A stretch of 64,000 nucleotides of DNA from Brucella pituitosa. GTDB taxonomy: Bacteria > Pseudomonadota > Alphaproteobacteria > Rhizobiales > Rhizobiaceae. Positions within the stretch are counted from its first letter, which is position 1; each line of letters starts with the position of its first letter. The DNA is taken from contig NZ_PYSY02000001.1 in NCBI RefSeq assembly GCF_003049685.1, forward strand, positions 1,736,001 to 1,800,000, written 5' to 3'. Shown in pieces: positions 10,482-20,271 of this stretch. The notes beneath the pieces were generated by a model. The model was not told the origin of the DNA and did not search any database. It was given only the letters and a program-made list of their open reading frames with translations. A program made the translations under genes and the position numbers.

Positions 10482-11720
10482 TTACACGTCTGTGATCTTA
10501 ACCGATTCAGCTGGGCGCACCCTTGCCACGACAATAACAAGGGCGAGGAAGATCAGCCCGGCGCCAACAGCATAAGGCATTCCAGCAAAGACAAGCGGCG
10601 CATTCATGCCGGTGAACACAGCGAAGAGCTGCGTGAAGATAAGCGGACCAATAATGGTCGTTATGCTCGAAACACTTGTCAGCGCCCCCTGCAACTCACC
10701 CTGAGCGGAAGGCGGCACCTTACCCGCAGCAATACTGCGCAATGGCGGATCGGCCAGACCTTCCAGTGCAGTCAGAAAGATAACCGCGTAAACCATCCAA
10801 CCTTGCCAGGCGATTGCGTAACCAATCATGCCGAAGCATGAAAACAGCACGCCAATAATTGCCGTGCGCCTTTCGCCGAGAACCGGCAGGACCCTCGGAA
10901 GCACAAGCGCCATGACAACAGCCGCTCCAATGCCAAAAAGGCCAAGCGACAAACCGATCTGCGCTTCGCTCCAGTCGTAGCGATAGGCACCCACAAATGC
11001 CCAAACCGATGGATAGACCGCATGGGCAAGCCAGAACAGAAAGAACACCAATATCACCCAGCCGATACCCGGATAGGTCTGCATCTGTTTGAGCGCACCC
11101 AAAGGATTAGCGCGAGCGATCTGGAACGTGCGTCTGTTTTCCTGTGACAATGTTTCAGGCAACAGAAAATAGGCCAAAATGAAATTGATGAACGACAGAA
11201 ATGCTGCCCCATAAAACGGTACACGTGGGCCAAATTCGCCGAGCAACCCGCCGAGAACCGGGCCAAGTGCAAAACCTACCCCGAAGGCAATGCCGATAAG
11301 ACCGAAATTGCGTGCACGATTACTGTCATCGCTAACATCGGCAATATAGGCGGACGCCGTAGCGAAACTGGCCCCGCTGATACCTGCCAGTACACGGCCG
11401 ATAAACAGCATCCAATAGGTGGTTGCGAGTGCGCAAATCAGATTATCGATCGCAAAGGTGAAGATCGAAGCCAGCAACACTGGGCGTCGGCCAAAGCGGT
11501 CGCTGAGATTGCCGATCATCGGCGCAAACAAAAACTGCATTGCCGCATAAACCAGCAACAACCAGCCGCCATCAACAGCCGCAGTGCTGATATCCGCGCC
11601 GGTAAGTTCTTCAAGATAAGTCGGTAGTACCGGCATGATGATCGCAATGCCGATAATATCGAGAAAAAGGGTCATAAAGACGAGTAACAGGCCCCGCCGC
11701 ACGAACTGGGGATTATGCAT
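10482..11720 (-). CDS. MFS transporter, TetA (TCR/Tet) type
   Basis: 412 residues from the ATG at 11720, with AGGTG upstream; the open frame extends further but the added residues are not transporter-like. Twelve hydrophobic segments are readable. Motif A, GNLSDRFGRRPVLL, follows helix 2, and FLDIIGIAIIMPVLP is typical of helix 1 in TetA-like drug antiporters. It probably exports a small molecule with proton exchange; the substrate cannot be told, and many chromosomal members give no tetracycline resistance. No adjacent TetR gene is present, unlike classical tet loci. Confidence 0.88.
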   Translation of the reverse strand: MHNPQFVRRGLLLVFMTLFLDIIGIAIIMPVLPTYLEELTGADISTAAVDGGWLLLVYAAMQFLFAPMIGNLSDRFGRRPVLLASIFTFAIDNLICALATTYWMLFIGRVLAGISGASFATASAYIADVSDDSNRARNFGLIGIAFGVGFALGPVLGGLLGEFGPRVPFYGAAFLSFINFILAYFLLPETLSQENRRTFQIARANPLGALKQMQTYPGIGWVILVFFLFWLAHAVYPSVWAFVGAYRYDWSEAQIGLSLGLFGIGAAVVMALVLPRVLPVLGERRTAIIGVLFSCFGMIGYAIAWQGWMVYAVIFLTALEGLADPPLRSIAAGKVPPSAQGELQGALTSVSSITTIIGPLIFTQLFAVFTGMNAPLVFAGMPYAVGAGLIFLALVIVVARVRPAESVKITDV

Positions 11721-11931
11721 GAAACACCTGAAATGCACATGCGGACAAGCCGCAAGAAAGCATAATGATATGATTGTTGGAAATGATCGCGCGCAATCGC
11801 CGCTCAAAACTGAGCGTCACGAATGGCTATGAAAAGGGCCGCGCTGCCGTTAAATTTTACAAGGGAAATTATTCCGCAGCAAGCCCGATGCTCAGTAAAA
11901 TTAATGCGGGCCGTCGCCTATCGCCCATATA

Positions 11932-11957
11932 AAAAGGCGACCTGAGCCGCCTTTCTT
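11932..11957 (-). terminator. terminator of zinc peptidase gene
   Basis: On the minus strand AAAGGCG pairs with CGCCTTT around eight bases, followed by TT. It begins about 20 bases after the peptidase stop. Confidence 0.65.
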
Positions 11958-11979
11958 TCTTTCGTACTATAAGAACTGG

Positions 11980-12909
11980 TTAGATATCACCGCTGAACGT
12001 GTCGCAAGATTCGATCTTTCCGCTCTCAAAACCACGCTGGAACCATTTGGCACGCTGCGCCGATGTGCCGTGGTTGAAGCTTTCAGGTACAACATAACCC
12101 TGACTTCTCTTTTGCAGCGTATCGTCACCAATCTGGTGGGCAGCATTGATCGCTTCTTCGAGGTCACCCGCTTCCAGAATGCCCTTCCGATCCGTGTAGT
12201 AGCCCCAGACACCTGCAAAGCAGTCTGCCTGCAATTCAACACGCACCGACATCTGATTAGCCTGTGCTTCGTTCATCTGCTGACGCATCTGGTTAAAACG
12301 CGGCAGAATGCCGAGTAAATTCTGAACGTGGTGCCCCACTTCATGCGAAATCACATAGGCATTGGCGAAATCGCCCGAAGCACCAAAGCGATTGGCGAGT
12401 TCATTGAAAAAGGTCAGATCGAGATAAAGCTTACGGTCGCCGGGACAATAGAACGGGCCAGATGCCGAAGAAGCCATACCGCAGGCTGAACGCACACCAT
12501 CGGAAAACAGGACCATTGTTGGCGGTGTATAAGTTTGCCCGCGCGACTGGAAAATGCCGCTCCAGACATCTTCTGTTTCGGCCAGAACAGTGCGTGCAAA
12601 CTGCGTCGCCTCATCATTGGCAACCTTACCGCCTTCAGCCGCCGTGCGGCCGCTGCTCTGCTGAGTCTGCGTGGAGTTGATACTGCCATCACCGAACAGG
12701 AATGGCAGTGGATCAATGCCAAATGCACGCAACACGAAAAACATCACAACGAGAATGAGAATACCGGAAATGCCGCCACCGCGAACGATCCGGAAGCCCG
12801 GCCCGCCGCCCATGCCGCCACCGCGACCAAAACCACCGCCAAGGCCGCCGCTTTGTTGTCCCCGAACATCTTCCACATTGTCGCTTTGTCTACGGCCTTG
12901 CCAACGCAT
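11980..12909 (-). CDS. neutral zinc metallopeptidase (YpfJ family)
   Basis: 309 residues. The ATG at 12909 is chosen because the ribosome binding site GGGGAG lies just before it. The N-terminus MRWQGRRQSDNVEDVRG and a glycine-rich stretch precede a single membrane helix (ISGILILVVMFFVLRAFGI). The peptidase domain has the zinc motif SHEVGHHVQNLLG (HExxH) and the downstream VELQADCFAGVWGY. This is the YpfJ/putative neutral zinc metallopeptidase family; the protein is anchored in the inner membrane with the catalytic part probably periplasmic. Substrates are unknown. Confidence 0.92.
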   Translation of the reverse strand: MRWQGRRQSDNVEDVRGQQSGGLGGGFGRGGGMGGGPGFRIVRGGGISGILILVVMFFVLRAFGIDPLPFLFGDGSINSTQTQQSSGRTAAEGGKVANDEATQFARTVLAETEDVWSGIFQSRGQTYTPPTMVLFSDGVRSACGMASSASGPFYCPGDRKLYLDLTFFNELANRFGASGDFANAYVISHEVGHHVQNLLGILPRFNQMRQQMNEAQANQMSVRVELQADCFAGVWGYYTDRKGILEAGDLEEAINAAHQIGDDTLQKRSQGYVVPESFNHGTSAQRAKWFQRGFESGKIESCDTFSGDI

Positions 12910-13257
12910 TGACCAACTCCCCTTCACAGTGCCGTCTCATTAAAAGACAGCAGCAATCTATTGCATACAATTGTCGCACAAACAGTTGGCAGGGCAACAT
13001 AAAAAGTAAATGGCAAAACCAATCACAAACAAAGACATGATCGCAACATATGAAGCGATGAAAGGTTGCAAATCGGAGCCTTGTTTGCGAATTTTCGTGA
13101 ATGCCCGCATTTTCTTTTAAATAAGGGCATTTGTGGGGTTCCGCTTTGGGTCATCATTGCCTATAAGGCCAGCTTAGCCCACAGAATTTCTCTCTGCCAA
13201 CCCGCCGGTAAACCGTGCGGGCTTTTCTGGCAGGCTAAGAACAAGGAAAACGCCCCC
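12910..13257. other. 348-base gap, peptidase / carB divergence
   Basis: Besides promoters for both genes it contains AATGCCC (13100-13106) facing GGGCATT (13125-13131), then the nested stem-loops at 13173-13239 described separately. The carB frame is open through part of it, but without carB-like sequence. Confidence 0.5.
13173..13239 (+). promoter_or_regulatory. possible transcription attenuator in carB leader
   Basis: A stem CCCGC-CGGT / ACCG-T-GCGGG (13201-13221) followed by CTTTTCT looks like an intrinsic terminator placed 30 bases before carB. Outer complementary pairs CTGCCA (13194) / TGGCAG (13228) and CTTAGCC (13173) / GGCTAAG (13233) could form one long structure or compete with it. 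Attenuation by pyrimidines or arginine is a guess from position. Confidence 0.45.
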
Positions 13258-16200
13258 ATGCCGAAACGTACAGATATCAAATCGATCCTGATTATCGGCG
13301 CGGGCCCCATTGTTATCGGTCAGGCTTGCGAGTTCGATTATTCGGGTACGCAGGCTTGTAAGGCGCTCAAAGAAGAAGGCTACCGCATCATCCTCGTTAA
13401 CTCCAATCCGGCGACGATCATGACCGATCCGGATTTGGCAGATGCGACTTATATCGAACCGATCACGCCGGAAGTTGTCGCCAAGATTATCGCCAAGGAA
13501 CGCCCCGATGCGCTCTTGCCGACAATGGGCGGACAGACCGCACTCAATACCGCACTTTCGCTGCGCCGTATGGGTGTACTTGAGCGCTATAACGTCGAGA
13601 TGATCGGCGCCCATGCAGAAGCCATCGACAAGGCAGAAGACCGCGCGCTTTTCCGCGAAGCCATGGAAAAAATTGGCCTCGACACACCCACCTCGATGCT
13701 CGCCAACGCGACCGAGATCAAAGAAGAAGATCGCAAGCGCCACGAAACCAAGCGCAACGAAGTGAAGTCGCAGTATTCCGGTGAGGATCTGGACAAGGCA
13801 CTCGACAAGCTTGAAACCGAATGGCAGCTCGGCGAAGTCGAGCGCAAGCAACGCTACATGAGCCACGCGCTTGCCAAGGCTGCGCAAGCAATGGATGTGG
13901 TTGGCCTACCGGCGATCATCCGCCCGAGCTTCACGCTCGGCGGCACCGGCGGCGGCATTGCCTATAACCGTCAGGAATTCTTCGAAATCATCGAACGCGG
14001 CCTCGACGCGTCGCCAACCACCGAAGTGCTGATCGAAGAATCAGTTCTCGGCTGGAAGGAATATGAAATGGAAGTTGTCCGCGACAAGGCGGACAACTGC
14101 ATTATCATCTGCTCGATTGAAAACCTCGATCCAATGGGCGTGCATACAGGCGACAGTATCACCGTTGCCCCTGCCCTGACGCTGACCGACAAAGAATACC
14201 AGATCATGCGTAACGCCTCGATTGCGGTACTGCGCGAGATCGGCGTTGAAACCGGTGGTTCGAACGTGCAGTTCGCGATCAACCCGGCCAATGGCCGTAT
14301 GATCGTGATTGAAATGAACCCGCGCGTATCGCGCTCCTCGGCTCTGGCTTCCAAGGCAACCGGTTTCCCGATTGCCAAGGTTGCAGCCAAGCTTGCCGTT
14401 GGCTACACACTCGACGAGCTCGACAACGACATCACCGGCGGCGCAACGCCTGCATCGTTCGAACCGTCGATTGACTATGTCGTCACCAAGATCCCACGCT
14501 TTGCGTTTGAAAAGTTCCCTGGCTCCTCGCCAATCCTGACCACCGCCATGAAGTCGGTTGGTGAAGTCATGGCCATTGGTCGTACTTTCCAGGAAAGCTT
14601 GCAGAAGGCGCTGCGCGGTCTTGAAACCGGCCTGACAGGTCTTGACGAAATCACCATTCCGGGCATTGAAGACGGCGACGAAAAGAACGCTATCCGCGCC
14701 GCAATCGGCACACCAACGCCAGACCGTCTGCGCATGGTCGCACAGGCAATGCGCCTCGGCCTGACCACAGAACAGGTTCATGACGCCTCCAAGATCGATC
14801 CTTGGTTCCTTGAGCAGATCGAAGCCATCGTCAACACAGAAGCACGTATCCGCGAACATGGTCTGCCGCAGGATGCCGAAAACCTGCGCATGCTGAAAGC
14901 CATGGGCTTCTCAGATGCACGTCTCGCGAGCCTGATCGGCAAAGATGCCGAAGATGTGGCAAAGCTGCGTAGCAAGCTCGACGTTCATCCGGTTTATAAG
15001 CGCATTGATACCTGCGCTGCGGAATTCGCATCGCCGACCGCATACATGTACTCGACCTATGAAACGCCTTTTGTCGGTCAGCCGCGTTCGGAAGCCGAAG
15101 TATCGGATCGCAAGAAGGTCGTCATTCTCGGTGGCGGTCCAAACCGTATTGGTCAGGGCATCGAGTTCGACTATTGCTGCTGCCATGCGGCCTTCGCACT
15201 CAATGATGCAGACTATGAAGCCATCATGATCAACTGCAACCCGGAAACGGTTTCAACTGATTATGACACGTCCGACCGCCTCTATTTCGAGCCGCTGACG
15301 GCAGAAGACGTACTGGAAATCCTGCGCGTTGAGCAGGAAAAGGGCACGCTGCACGGCGTCATCGTTCAGTTCGGCGGCCAGACCCCGCTCAAGCTCGCCA
15401 ATGCGCTGGAAAAGGCTGGCATTCCGATCCTCGGAACTTCGCCTGACGCAATCGACCTTGCAGAAGATCGTGATCGCTTCCAGAAGCTGCTGATCAAGCT
15501 CGGCCTCAACCAGCCAAAGAACGGCATTGCCTATTCGGTAGAGCAAGCTCGCCTGATCGTTGCTGATCTTGGCTTCCCTCTGGTCGTCCGCCCGTCTTAT
15601 GTTCTTGGTGGCCGCGCCATGCAGATCATTCATGACGAGCGCGGCTTGCAGACCTATCTTCTCGATACCGTTCCTGAACTGGTGCCGGAAGACATCAAGG
15701 CCAAATATCCGAACGACAAGACCGGCCAGATCAATACGCTTCTCGGCAAGAACCCACTTTTGTTCGACACCTATCTGACGCAGGCTATCGAAGTGGATGT
15801 CGACTGCCTCTGCGATGGCAAGGAAAGCTATGTTTCCGGCATCATGGAGCACATCGAAGAAGCTGGCATTCACTCCGGCGACAGTGCCTGCTCACTGCCG
15901 GTTCATACGCTTTCGCCAGAAATCGTCGCTGAACTCGAACGCCAGACAGCATTGCTTGCTAAGGCACTCAATGTCGGCGGCCTGATGAACGTGCAGTTTG
16001 CCATCAAGGACGACGAAATCTTCATCCTTGAAGTCAATCCGCGTGCATCGCGTACGGTTCCATTCGTTGCCAAGACCATCGGCACGCCGATTGCCAAGGT
16101 TGCAGCCCGCGTCATGGCCGGTGAAAGCCTCGATGCAGCACTCAATGCTTATGGCGGCAAGCCTCAGCCAACCGCACGCCCGCACATCGCAGTCAAGGAA

Positions 16201-16746
16201 GCCGTGTTCCCATTCGCCCGCTTCCCCGGCGTTGACACTTTGCTCGGACCGGAAATGCGCTCGACCGGCGAGGTCATGGGCCTCGATTACGACTACGCAC
16301 TGGCATTTGCCAAGGCGCAGCTCGGTGCAGGTGTTGAACTGCCACGCGAAGGCACCGTCTTCGTATCGGTGCGCGATGAGGACAAGGAACGTGTACTTGG
16401 TGCTGTACGCAAACTGGTCAGCATCGGCTTCAAGGTCATGGCGACAGGTGGAACACAACAGTTCCTTGAAGCGAATGGCGTGGAATCGACCAAGATCAAC
16501 AAGGTCATCGAAGGTCGCCCGCATGTGGAAGACGCGATCCGCAACCGCCAGATCCATTTGGTCTTCAACACGACCGACAGCGCTAGCGCAGTGTCCGACT
16601 CAAAGTCGATCCGCCGTGCAACGCTGATGCAGAAACTGCCTTACTACACGACAATGGCCGGTGCCGAAGCTGCCGCTGAAGCAATTGCAGCGCTTAAGGC
16701 AGGATCGCTGGAAGTTCGTCCACTTCAGGATTACTTCCGCGATTAG
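13258..16746 (+). CDS. carB: carbamoyl phosphate synthase large subunit
   Basis: 1162 residues from the ATG at 13258 ([20 protein letters not shown]), with AAGGA upstream. Two homologous synthetase halves each have a pre-ATP-grasp and an ATP-grasp domain; the second begins at [22 protein letters not shown]-terminal MGS-like allosteric domain ends the protein ([20 protein letters not shown]). It is about 90 residues longer than the E. coli protein; much of this is a charged insert at about residues 155-205 ([20 protein letters not shown]), as is usual in Rhizobiales. It makes carbamoyl phosphate from bicarbonate, ammonia and ATP with CarA. Confidence 0.99.
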   Translation: MPKRTDIKSILIIGAGPIVIGQACEFDYSGTQACKALKEEGYRIILVNSNPATIMTDPDLADATYIEPITPEVVAKIIAKERPDALLPTMGGQTALNTALSLRRMGVLERYNVEMIGAHAEAIDKAEDRALFREAMEKIGLDTPTSMLANATEIKEEDRKRHETKRNEVKSQYSGEDLDKALDKLETEWQLGEVERKQRYMSHALAKAAQAMDVVGLPAIIRPSFTLGGTGGGIAYNRQEFFEIIERGLDASPTTEVLIEESVLGWKEYEMEVVRDKADNCIIICSIENLDPMGVHTGDSITVAPALTLTDKEYQIMRNASIAVLREIGVETGGSNVQFAINPANGRMIVIEMNPRVSRSSALASKATGFPIAKVAAKLAVGYTLDELDNDITGGATPASFEPSIDYVVTKIPRFAFEKFPGSSPILTTAMKSVGEVMAIGRTFQESLQKALRGLETGLTGLDEITIPGIEDGDEKNAIRAAIGTPTPDRLRMVAQAMRLGLTTEQVHDASKIDPWFLEQIEAIVNTEARIREHGLPQDAENLRMLKAMGFSDARLASLIGKDAEDVAKLRSKLDVHPVYKRIDTCAAEFASPTAYMYSTYETPFVGQPRSEAEVSDRKKVVILGGGPNRIGQGIEFDYCCCHAAFALNDADYEAIMINCNPETVSTDYDTSDRLYFEPLTAEDVLEILRVEQEKGTLHGVIVQFGGQTPLKLANALEKAGIPILGTSPDAIDLAEDRDRFQKLLIKLGLNQPKNGIAYSVEQARLIVADLGFPLVVRPSYVLGGRAMQIIHDERGLQTYLLDTVPELVPEDIKAKYPNDKTGQINTLLGKNPLLFDTYLTQAIEVDVDCLCDGKESYVSGIMEHIEEAGIHSGDSACSLPVHTLSPEIVAELERQTALLAKALNVGGLMNVQFAIKDDEIFILEVNPRASRTVPFVAKTIGTPIAKVAARVMAGESLDAALNAYGGKPQPTARPHIAVKEAVFPFARFPGVDTLLGPEMRSTGEVMGLDYDYALAFAKAQLGAGVELPREGTVFVSVRDEDKERVLGAVRKLVSIGFKVMATGGTQQFLEANGVESTKINKVIEGRPHVEDAIRNRQIHLVFNTTDSASAVSDSKSIRRATLMQKLPYYTTMAGAEAAAEAIAALKAGSLEVRPLQDYFRD

Positions 16747-16808
16747 AGCGCATCCCGAAAAGTGTGAAACGGTTTTGCGTAGGGTAATGCGCAAAAGCAA
16801 ATAATTAC
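16745..16808. repeat. dispersed repeat, AGAGCGCATCCCGAAAAGTG type
   Basis: Starts inside the carB stop codon (TTAGAGCGC) and reads agagcgcatcccgaaaagtg, then tgaaacggttttgcgtaggg, then taatgcgcaaaagcaaataa. It shares its first half with copies at 52905 and 62547 and the second with that at 21844. Confidence 0.7.
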
Positions 16809-16818
16809 ACGAGAATGA

Positions 16819-16852
16819 AAAAGGCCGCGGACAACAATCTGCGGCCTTTTGC
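16819..16852. terminator. carB / ABC gene shared terminator
   Basis: AAAAGGCCGC (16819-16828) pairs with GCGGCCTTTT (16841-16850); the stem extends inward by three pairs around CAACAA. Convergent genes flank it. Confidence 0.85.
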
Positions 16853-16877
16853 TTTTGATAAATATTACAGGCGGCTC

Positions 16878-18704
16878 TTATGCAGCCGCTTCCGCTTGAT
16901 GGGGCAACCGAAGCGGATCCGCTTGCAAGTCCATTGCCAGATGCAATTGCCGCGTGAACAGACCGTTATGGCCCAGACCTTTGCCAATATGAATGACAGC
17001 AGCCTCCTTTAACGGACCTGTCAGAATGGCATAAGCGCGCTTTCGCGCCTCTTCATCCATCCCATCCAGCGTACCATCAATCACAATCCAGCTTGGATTT
17101 TGCAGCACAAGCCGGGCCAGAGCGAGGCTCTGTTGTTCATCATCGGTCAGCGTGCGATCCCATCGCAGGACACGGTCGATTTGTGGTACAAGTCGCTCCA
17201 ATCCGGCGAGCTTCAACACGTCCGCCACCTGATTTTTTGAGAAATCAGCGGCACTCAACGGATAGACCACAGCATCGTGGAGATTGCCGGGCGGGATATA
17301 GGGCGCATGCGGAATGAACACCACGCGATCTCCAGCAGGCAATCCGATCCGCCCGCTCCCCCAAGGCCACAAGCCACCAAGCGCGCGGAAAAACCGGCTG
17401 CGTTCAGTTTCAGTTGCGCCAGTCACAAACAGGCGTTCACCGGGATTGATGCTGACATTCGTCTCAACCAGATTGAGACACCCATCAGGCACGGCAATAG
17501 ACAGGGCATCAACCGTCAGTCGCTCGTCCTCGTTGGTTTCCAGAACTATCTGCCGATCGATGTGACCAATTTCATCCATCCGCAATATGGCTTGTCGAAA
17601 GCTCGCCACGCGCAGCAATGTTGCGCGCCAATCGGCAATCGCTCCGAAATTATCGACAAACCAGCGCAGCGAATTATGCACCTGCGTGAAAGCGCCGACG
17701 GCCATCATCAAACCGCCAAACGTCAGCCCGCCCGAAAAATAGACAGGTGCTGCAACAAGGATCGGGGCCACAATGGTAAACCAGCCATAGCCGGCCGTAA
17801 CCCATGTCAGATTGGTCGTTGCAATGACAATTCGCTTGATAGCCAAAAGCACTGCATCAAGATCAAGGTCCAGTCTGCGGCGTTCATCAGCCTCGCCACG
17901 TGCCAATGTGACAGCATCGATGTGCTCATTCACCCGCATCAATGAGAACCGGAAGTCAGCCTCCCGCGCGTAGCGATTGGCGTTGTGATTGACGAGACTA
18001 CGGCCCACAAACCATGACAGCAGCGATGCAGAACCCGCATAAAAAACCGCCGCCCAAACCATATAGCCCGGTATGGAAAAACTATAGCCCCAAAGGTGGA
18101 ATACAAAGCCGCTCGACAGAGACCACAGGACGCCAACGAAGCTTACGAGAATGACGGTGGATTGCAGCAGATTGATGCCCAGATCGCTCGTAGTCTCAGC
18201 AAGATGACGCGCATCCTCCTGCAATCGCTGATCGGGATTAACGCCAATTTCGCCAGCCTTCGCAAGACGGAACGCTCGCCCCGGCTGCAACCATTCGCCG
18301 ACCAAGTCACGCGCCAGCCCTTCTCGCAGCTTCAGTTTGAACATCTGGTTCAGCCAGGTCTGAGAGACATTCAGAAGAAGGACCGATCCGGCGATAGCAA
18401 AAAAGATCAGAAGCTGATGAAAGAAGGCGCTCAGATTGCGATCTGACAAAGCATTATAGAACGGTACGTTCCAGCGATTGATTGCAACCTGCCCTACGGC
18501 GATCAAAACGATCAGAACAAAAATGCCAGTTCCCAGCGCAATCAACTGGTTGCGAACAGGTGAGACCCAGAAGGCGCTCATCATCATGCGCGCTTGCGAA
18601 AAGAGATCACTGCCGTCCTGCATGCCGCGATCAGCTTTCTGATTAGCGCTATCGAGCCCCTGCGGCTTTTTCTGCTTTGACTTCGACACCAAGTCTTTCC
18701 TCAT
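16878..18704 (-). CDS. YddA/SbmA-like ABC membrane protein with degenerate ATPase domain
   Basis: 608 residues from the ATG at 18704, with no clear ribosome binding site. After a charged N-terminus come about six membrane helices, including the family sequence INRWNVPFYNALSDRN near 85. This places it with YddA/SbmA/BacA-type fused permease-ATPase proteins that import or export peptides or cofactors. The C-terminal ATPase domain is unusual. The Walker A position reads GATETERSR, with arginine in place of the catalytic lysine and missing glycines. The signature reads LTDDEQQSLALARL. Walker B reads WIVIDGTLD, with glycine where the catalytic glutamate should be. ATP hydrolysis is therefore doubtful. 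The frame is intact and the reading is unambiguous. Confidence 0.85.
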   Translation of the reverse strand: MRKDLVSKSKQKKPQGLDSANQKADRGMQDGSDLFSQARMMMSAFWVSPVRNQLIALGTGIFVLIVLIAVGQVAINRWNVPFYNALSDRNLSAFFHQLLIFFAIAGSVLLLNVSQTWLNQMFKLKLREGLARDLVGEWLQPGRAFRLAKAGEIGVNPDQRLQEDARHLAETTSDLGINLLQSTVILVSFVGVLWSLSSGFVFHLWGYSFSIPGYMVWAAVFYAGSASLLSWFVGRSLVNHNANRYAREADFRFSLMRVNEHIDAVTLARGEADERRRLDLDLDAVLLAIKRIVIATTNLTWVTAGYGWFTIVAPILVAAPVYFSGGLTFGGLMMAVGAFTQVHNSLRWFVDNFGAIADWRATLLRVASFRQAILRMDEIGHIDRQIVLETNEDERLTVDALSIAVPDGCLNLVETNVSINPGERLFVTGATETERSRFFRALGGLWPWGSGRIGLPAGDRVVFIPHAPYIPPGNLHDAVVYPLSAADFSKNQVADVLKLAGLERLVPQIDRVLRWDRTLTDDEQQSLALARLVLQNPSWIVIDGTLDGMDEEARKRAYAILTGPLKEAAVIHIGKGLGHNGLFTRQLHLAMDLQADPLRLPHQAEAAA

Positions 18705-18879
18705 CAAAATTGTTTGGGCAGATGTGAAACGTTGCGGGCAAAATCCAGCTCTAAAAGCAAGACTTCATCGCGTTTTCTTAACCAATTCCAATAGCGCTCT
18801 ATAGCAATATTTTGGAACTTTTGCGTGACCCCTAATCCTGACACGATAGTACAAAGTACAAATCGCGCGAAGGCTTCCG

Positions 18880-19320
18880 ATGACCGCATCTGCCAAAGCA
18901 ATTGATAAAGTTCTGATTTACGCCACATGGAACAAAAAGCTACTCGTCTTCAGCGAGCCGGAAAATCCAGACATGCCGCTTCAGGTTCCGGGCGGAACTG
19001 TCGATGACGGCGAAGCAATCCAAGCTGCAGCCTATCGTGAGTTTCATGAAGAAACCGGTATCCTGAAGACCTCCGGCATGCGTAGTCTTGAAAGTGTGAC
19101 CTACGAATATATCGAGCCTACCCACACCGAAACACATCATCGTCACTGCTTTCATCTACCGTTGGATGGCAGTTTTCCCGATCAATGGCACCATTATGAA
19201 ATGTTTCCCAGTGATGGAAACAAACCAATTCTTTTCAAATTGTTCTGGCTGCCTTTGATAGAAGCAAGTGCTCGCATTGGCTTGGGAATGGGGAAAAGCA
19301 TTACAAAAATAGGCCTTTAG
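18880..19320 (+). CDS. Nudix hydrolase
   Basis: 146 residues with a perfect Nudix box: GTVDDGE at about 39-45, then seven residues, then REFHEETGI. Family members cleave a nucleoside diphosphate linked to another group and need Mg or Mn ions bound by the glutamates of the box. The substrate cannot be read from the sequence. It is a single gene with GAAGG upstream, divergent from the ABC gene. The 175-base gap on that side shows no clear site. Confidence 0.9.
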   Translation: MTASAKAIDKVLIYATWNKKLLVFSEPENPDMPLQVPGGTVDDGEAIQAAAYREFHEETGILKTSGMRSLESVTYEYIEPTHTETHHRHCFHLPLDGSFPDQWHHYEMFPSDGNKPILFKLFWLPLIEASARIGLGMGKSITKIGL

Positions 19321-19512
19321 AGATAGCACGGGCTGTCTTGTGTTGGTCAAATTTGTCGCATATAGTCTTGTCATCGATTTTTCGGTCAAGTGACTTTGCG
19401 ACCCGCCCGGCCTGCCGTGCTTCCTGACGATCTCCTGTCCATAAATTCGATTCACAGGGACGTGTGCGAAGCATACGGACTAACTACTACTAATGTTACA
19501 AAGGAATTTCCC

Positions 19513-19722
19513 ATGGCTACGGGAACAGTTAAGTGGTTCAACACGACCAAGGGCTTCGGCTTCATTCAGCCTGATCAGGGCGGCACGGACGTATTCGTCC
19601 ACATTTCCGCTGTTCAGCGCGCTGGTCTGGCCACGCTCGATGAAGGCCAGAAGGTTACGTACGAAATCGTACAGGACCGTCGTTCGGGCCGTTCGTCTGC
19701 CGACAACCTCGTCGCAGCATAA
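19513..19722 (+). CDS. cspA: cold-shock protein (CspA family)
   Basis: 69 residues, one cold-shock domain. RNP1 is KGFGFI and RNP2 is VFVHIS, the aromatic patches that bind single-stranded RNA or DNA. The start follows AAGGA by nine bases; the frame is open upstream, but only this start gives the family N-terminus [10 protein letters not shown]. The 190-base upstream region probably contains a long leader, as usual for csp genes, where the mRNA folds differently with temperature. A second paralogue lies at 47744. Confidence 0.96.
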   Translation: MATGTVKWFNTTKGFGFIQPDQGGTDVFVHISAVQRAGLATLDEGQKVTYEIVQDRRSGRSSADNLVAA

Positions 19723-19746
19723 TTTTTGTCGTAAGGCAGAGAAAAG

Positions 19747-19770
19747 GCGGGTCCTCGGGCCCGCTTTTTT
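19747..19770 (+). terminator. cspA terminator
   Basis: GCGGGTCC pairs with GGGCCCGC (one G-T pair) and is followed by TTTTTT at 19765-19770. Confidence 0.85.
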
Positions 19771-19788
19771 ATTTGTCCGCTTTTCTGC

Positions 19789-20271
19789 TTACACCCTCGC
19801 CATCGCGCTCGCGCCCAGAATAAGGGCCGCAATCAGCGCAGCAATGGTGCGGACGTGATTCCATAGGGTCCAGTCGCGCACATAAGTAAGCCAGATATCA
19901 GCCGACGTGGCGGCACTGGCATCCATCGCCGCGAGCTGGTTGTTCAGCGGCACATTCAAAACCATCGTGACGCCAATAGTGCCGACAAGATAGACGGCAG
20001 CGCCAATCATCGCCCATTTCGACAGGCTCCCGAAGCCCATTAAGCCCAGCGCAATAATTGCCAGACATAGCAACGCCGTGCCGAAAAAGGCCACAAAGAA
20101 CGTGCCGTTGATAACAGTGATATTGATCGACTGCATCGCCGTTATTCCCGCATTCGCCGGAATGCGTGCTAGTGCAGCCATCACGAAACTAGAGAACGCA
20201 TAGAAGATACCGCCTGTAATCGCGCTTCCCCATGCCGTCAGCAGAACAAGCAGTTGAAAACTCGTAGTCAT
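19789..20271 (-). CDS. DUF1772 (anthrone oxygenase family) membrane protein
   Basis: 160 residues from the ATG at 20271, with GGGAGGG eight bases upstream. Four hydrophobic helices and the patterns TGGIFYAFSSFVM and LNVPLNNQL fit DUF1772, which includes proteins named anthrone oxygenases by weak similarity. The ATG overlaps the stop of the NmrA-type gene (ATGA), so the two are translated as a coupled pair. Both are probably repressed by the TetR regulator encoded divergently. The true reaction is unknown. Confidence 0.85.
   Translation of the reverse strand: MTTSFQLLVLLTAWGSAITGGIFYAFSSFVMAALARIPANAGITAMQSINITVINGTFFVAFFGTALLCLAIIALGLMGFGSLSKWAMIGAAVYLVGTIGVTMVLNVPLNNQLAAMDASAATSADIWLTYVRDWTLWNHVRTIAALIAALILGASAMARV

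Noticed and set aside
11868-11880. Tetracycline resistance determinant
   Set aside because: The MFS gene has TetA-like motifs, but there is no tetR partner, no mobile element and normal local composition, so a general exporter is the safer call.
11871-11930. Minus-strand mini frame of 19 codons ending LSIGLAAE between zinc peptidase and MFS genes
   Set aside because: It has no clear ribosome binding site and begins only a few bases after a terminator; too short to support.
14041-14859. Long minus-strand open frame opposite carB
   Set aside because: An antisense shadow of a well-conserved gene; composition is biased towards His, Cys and Asn, as expected for reverse reading of GC-rich codons.
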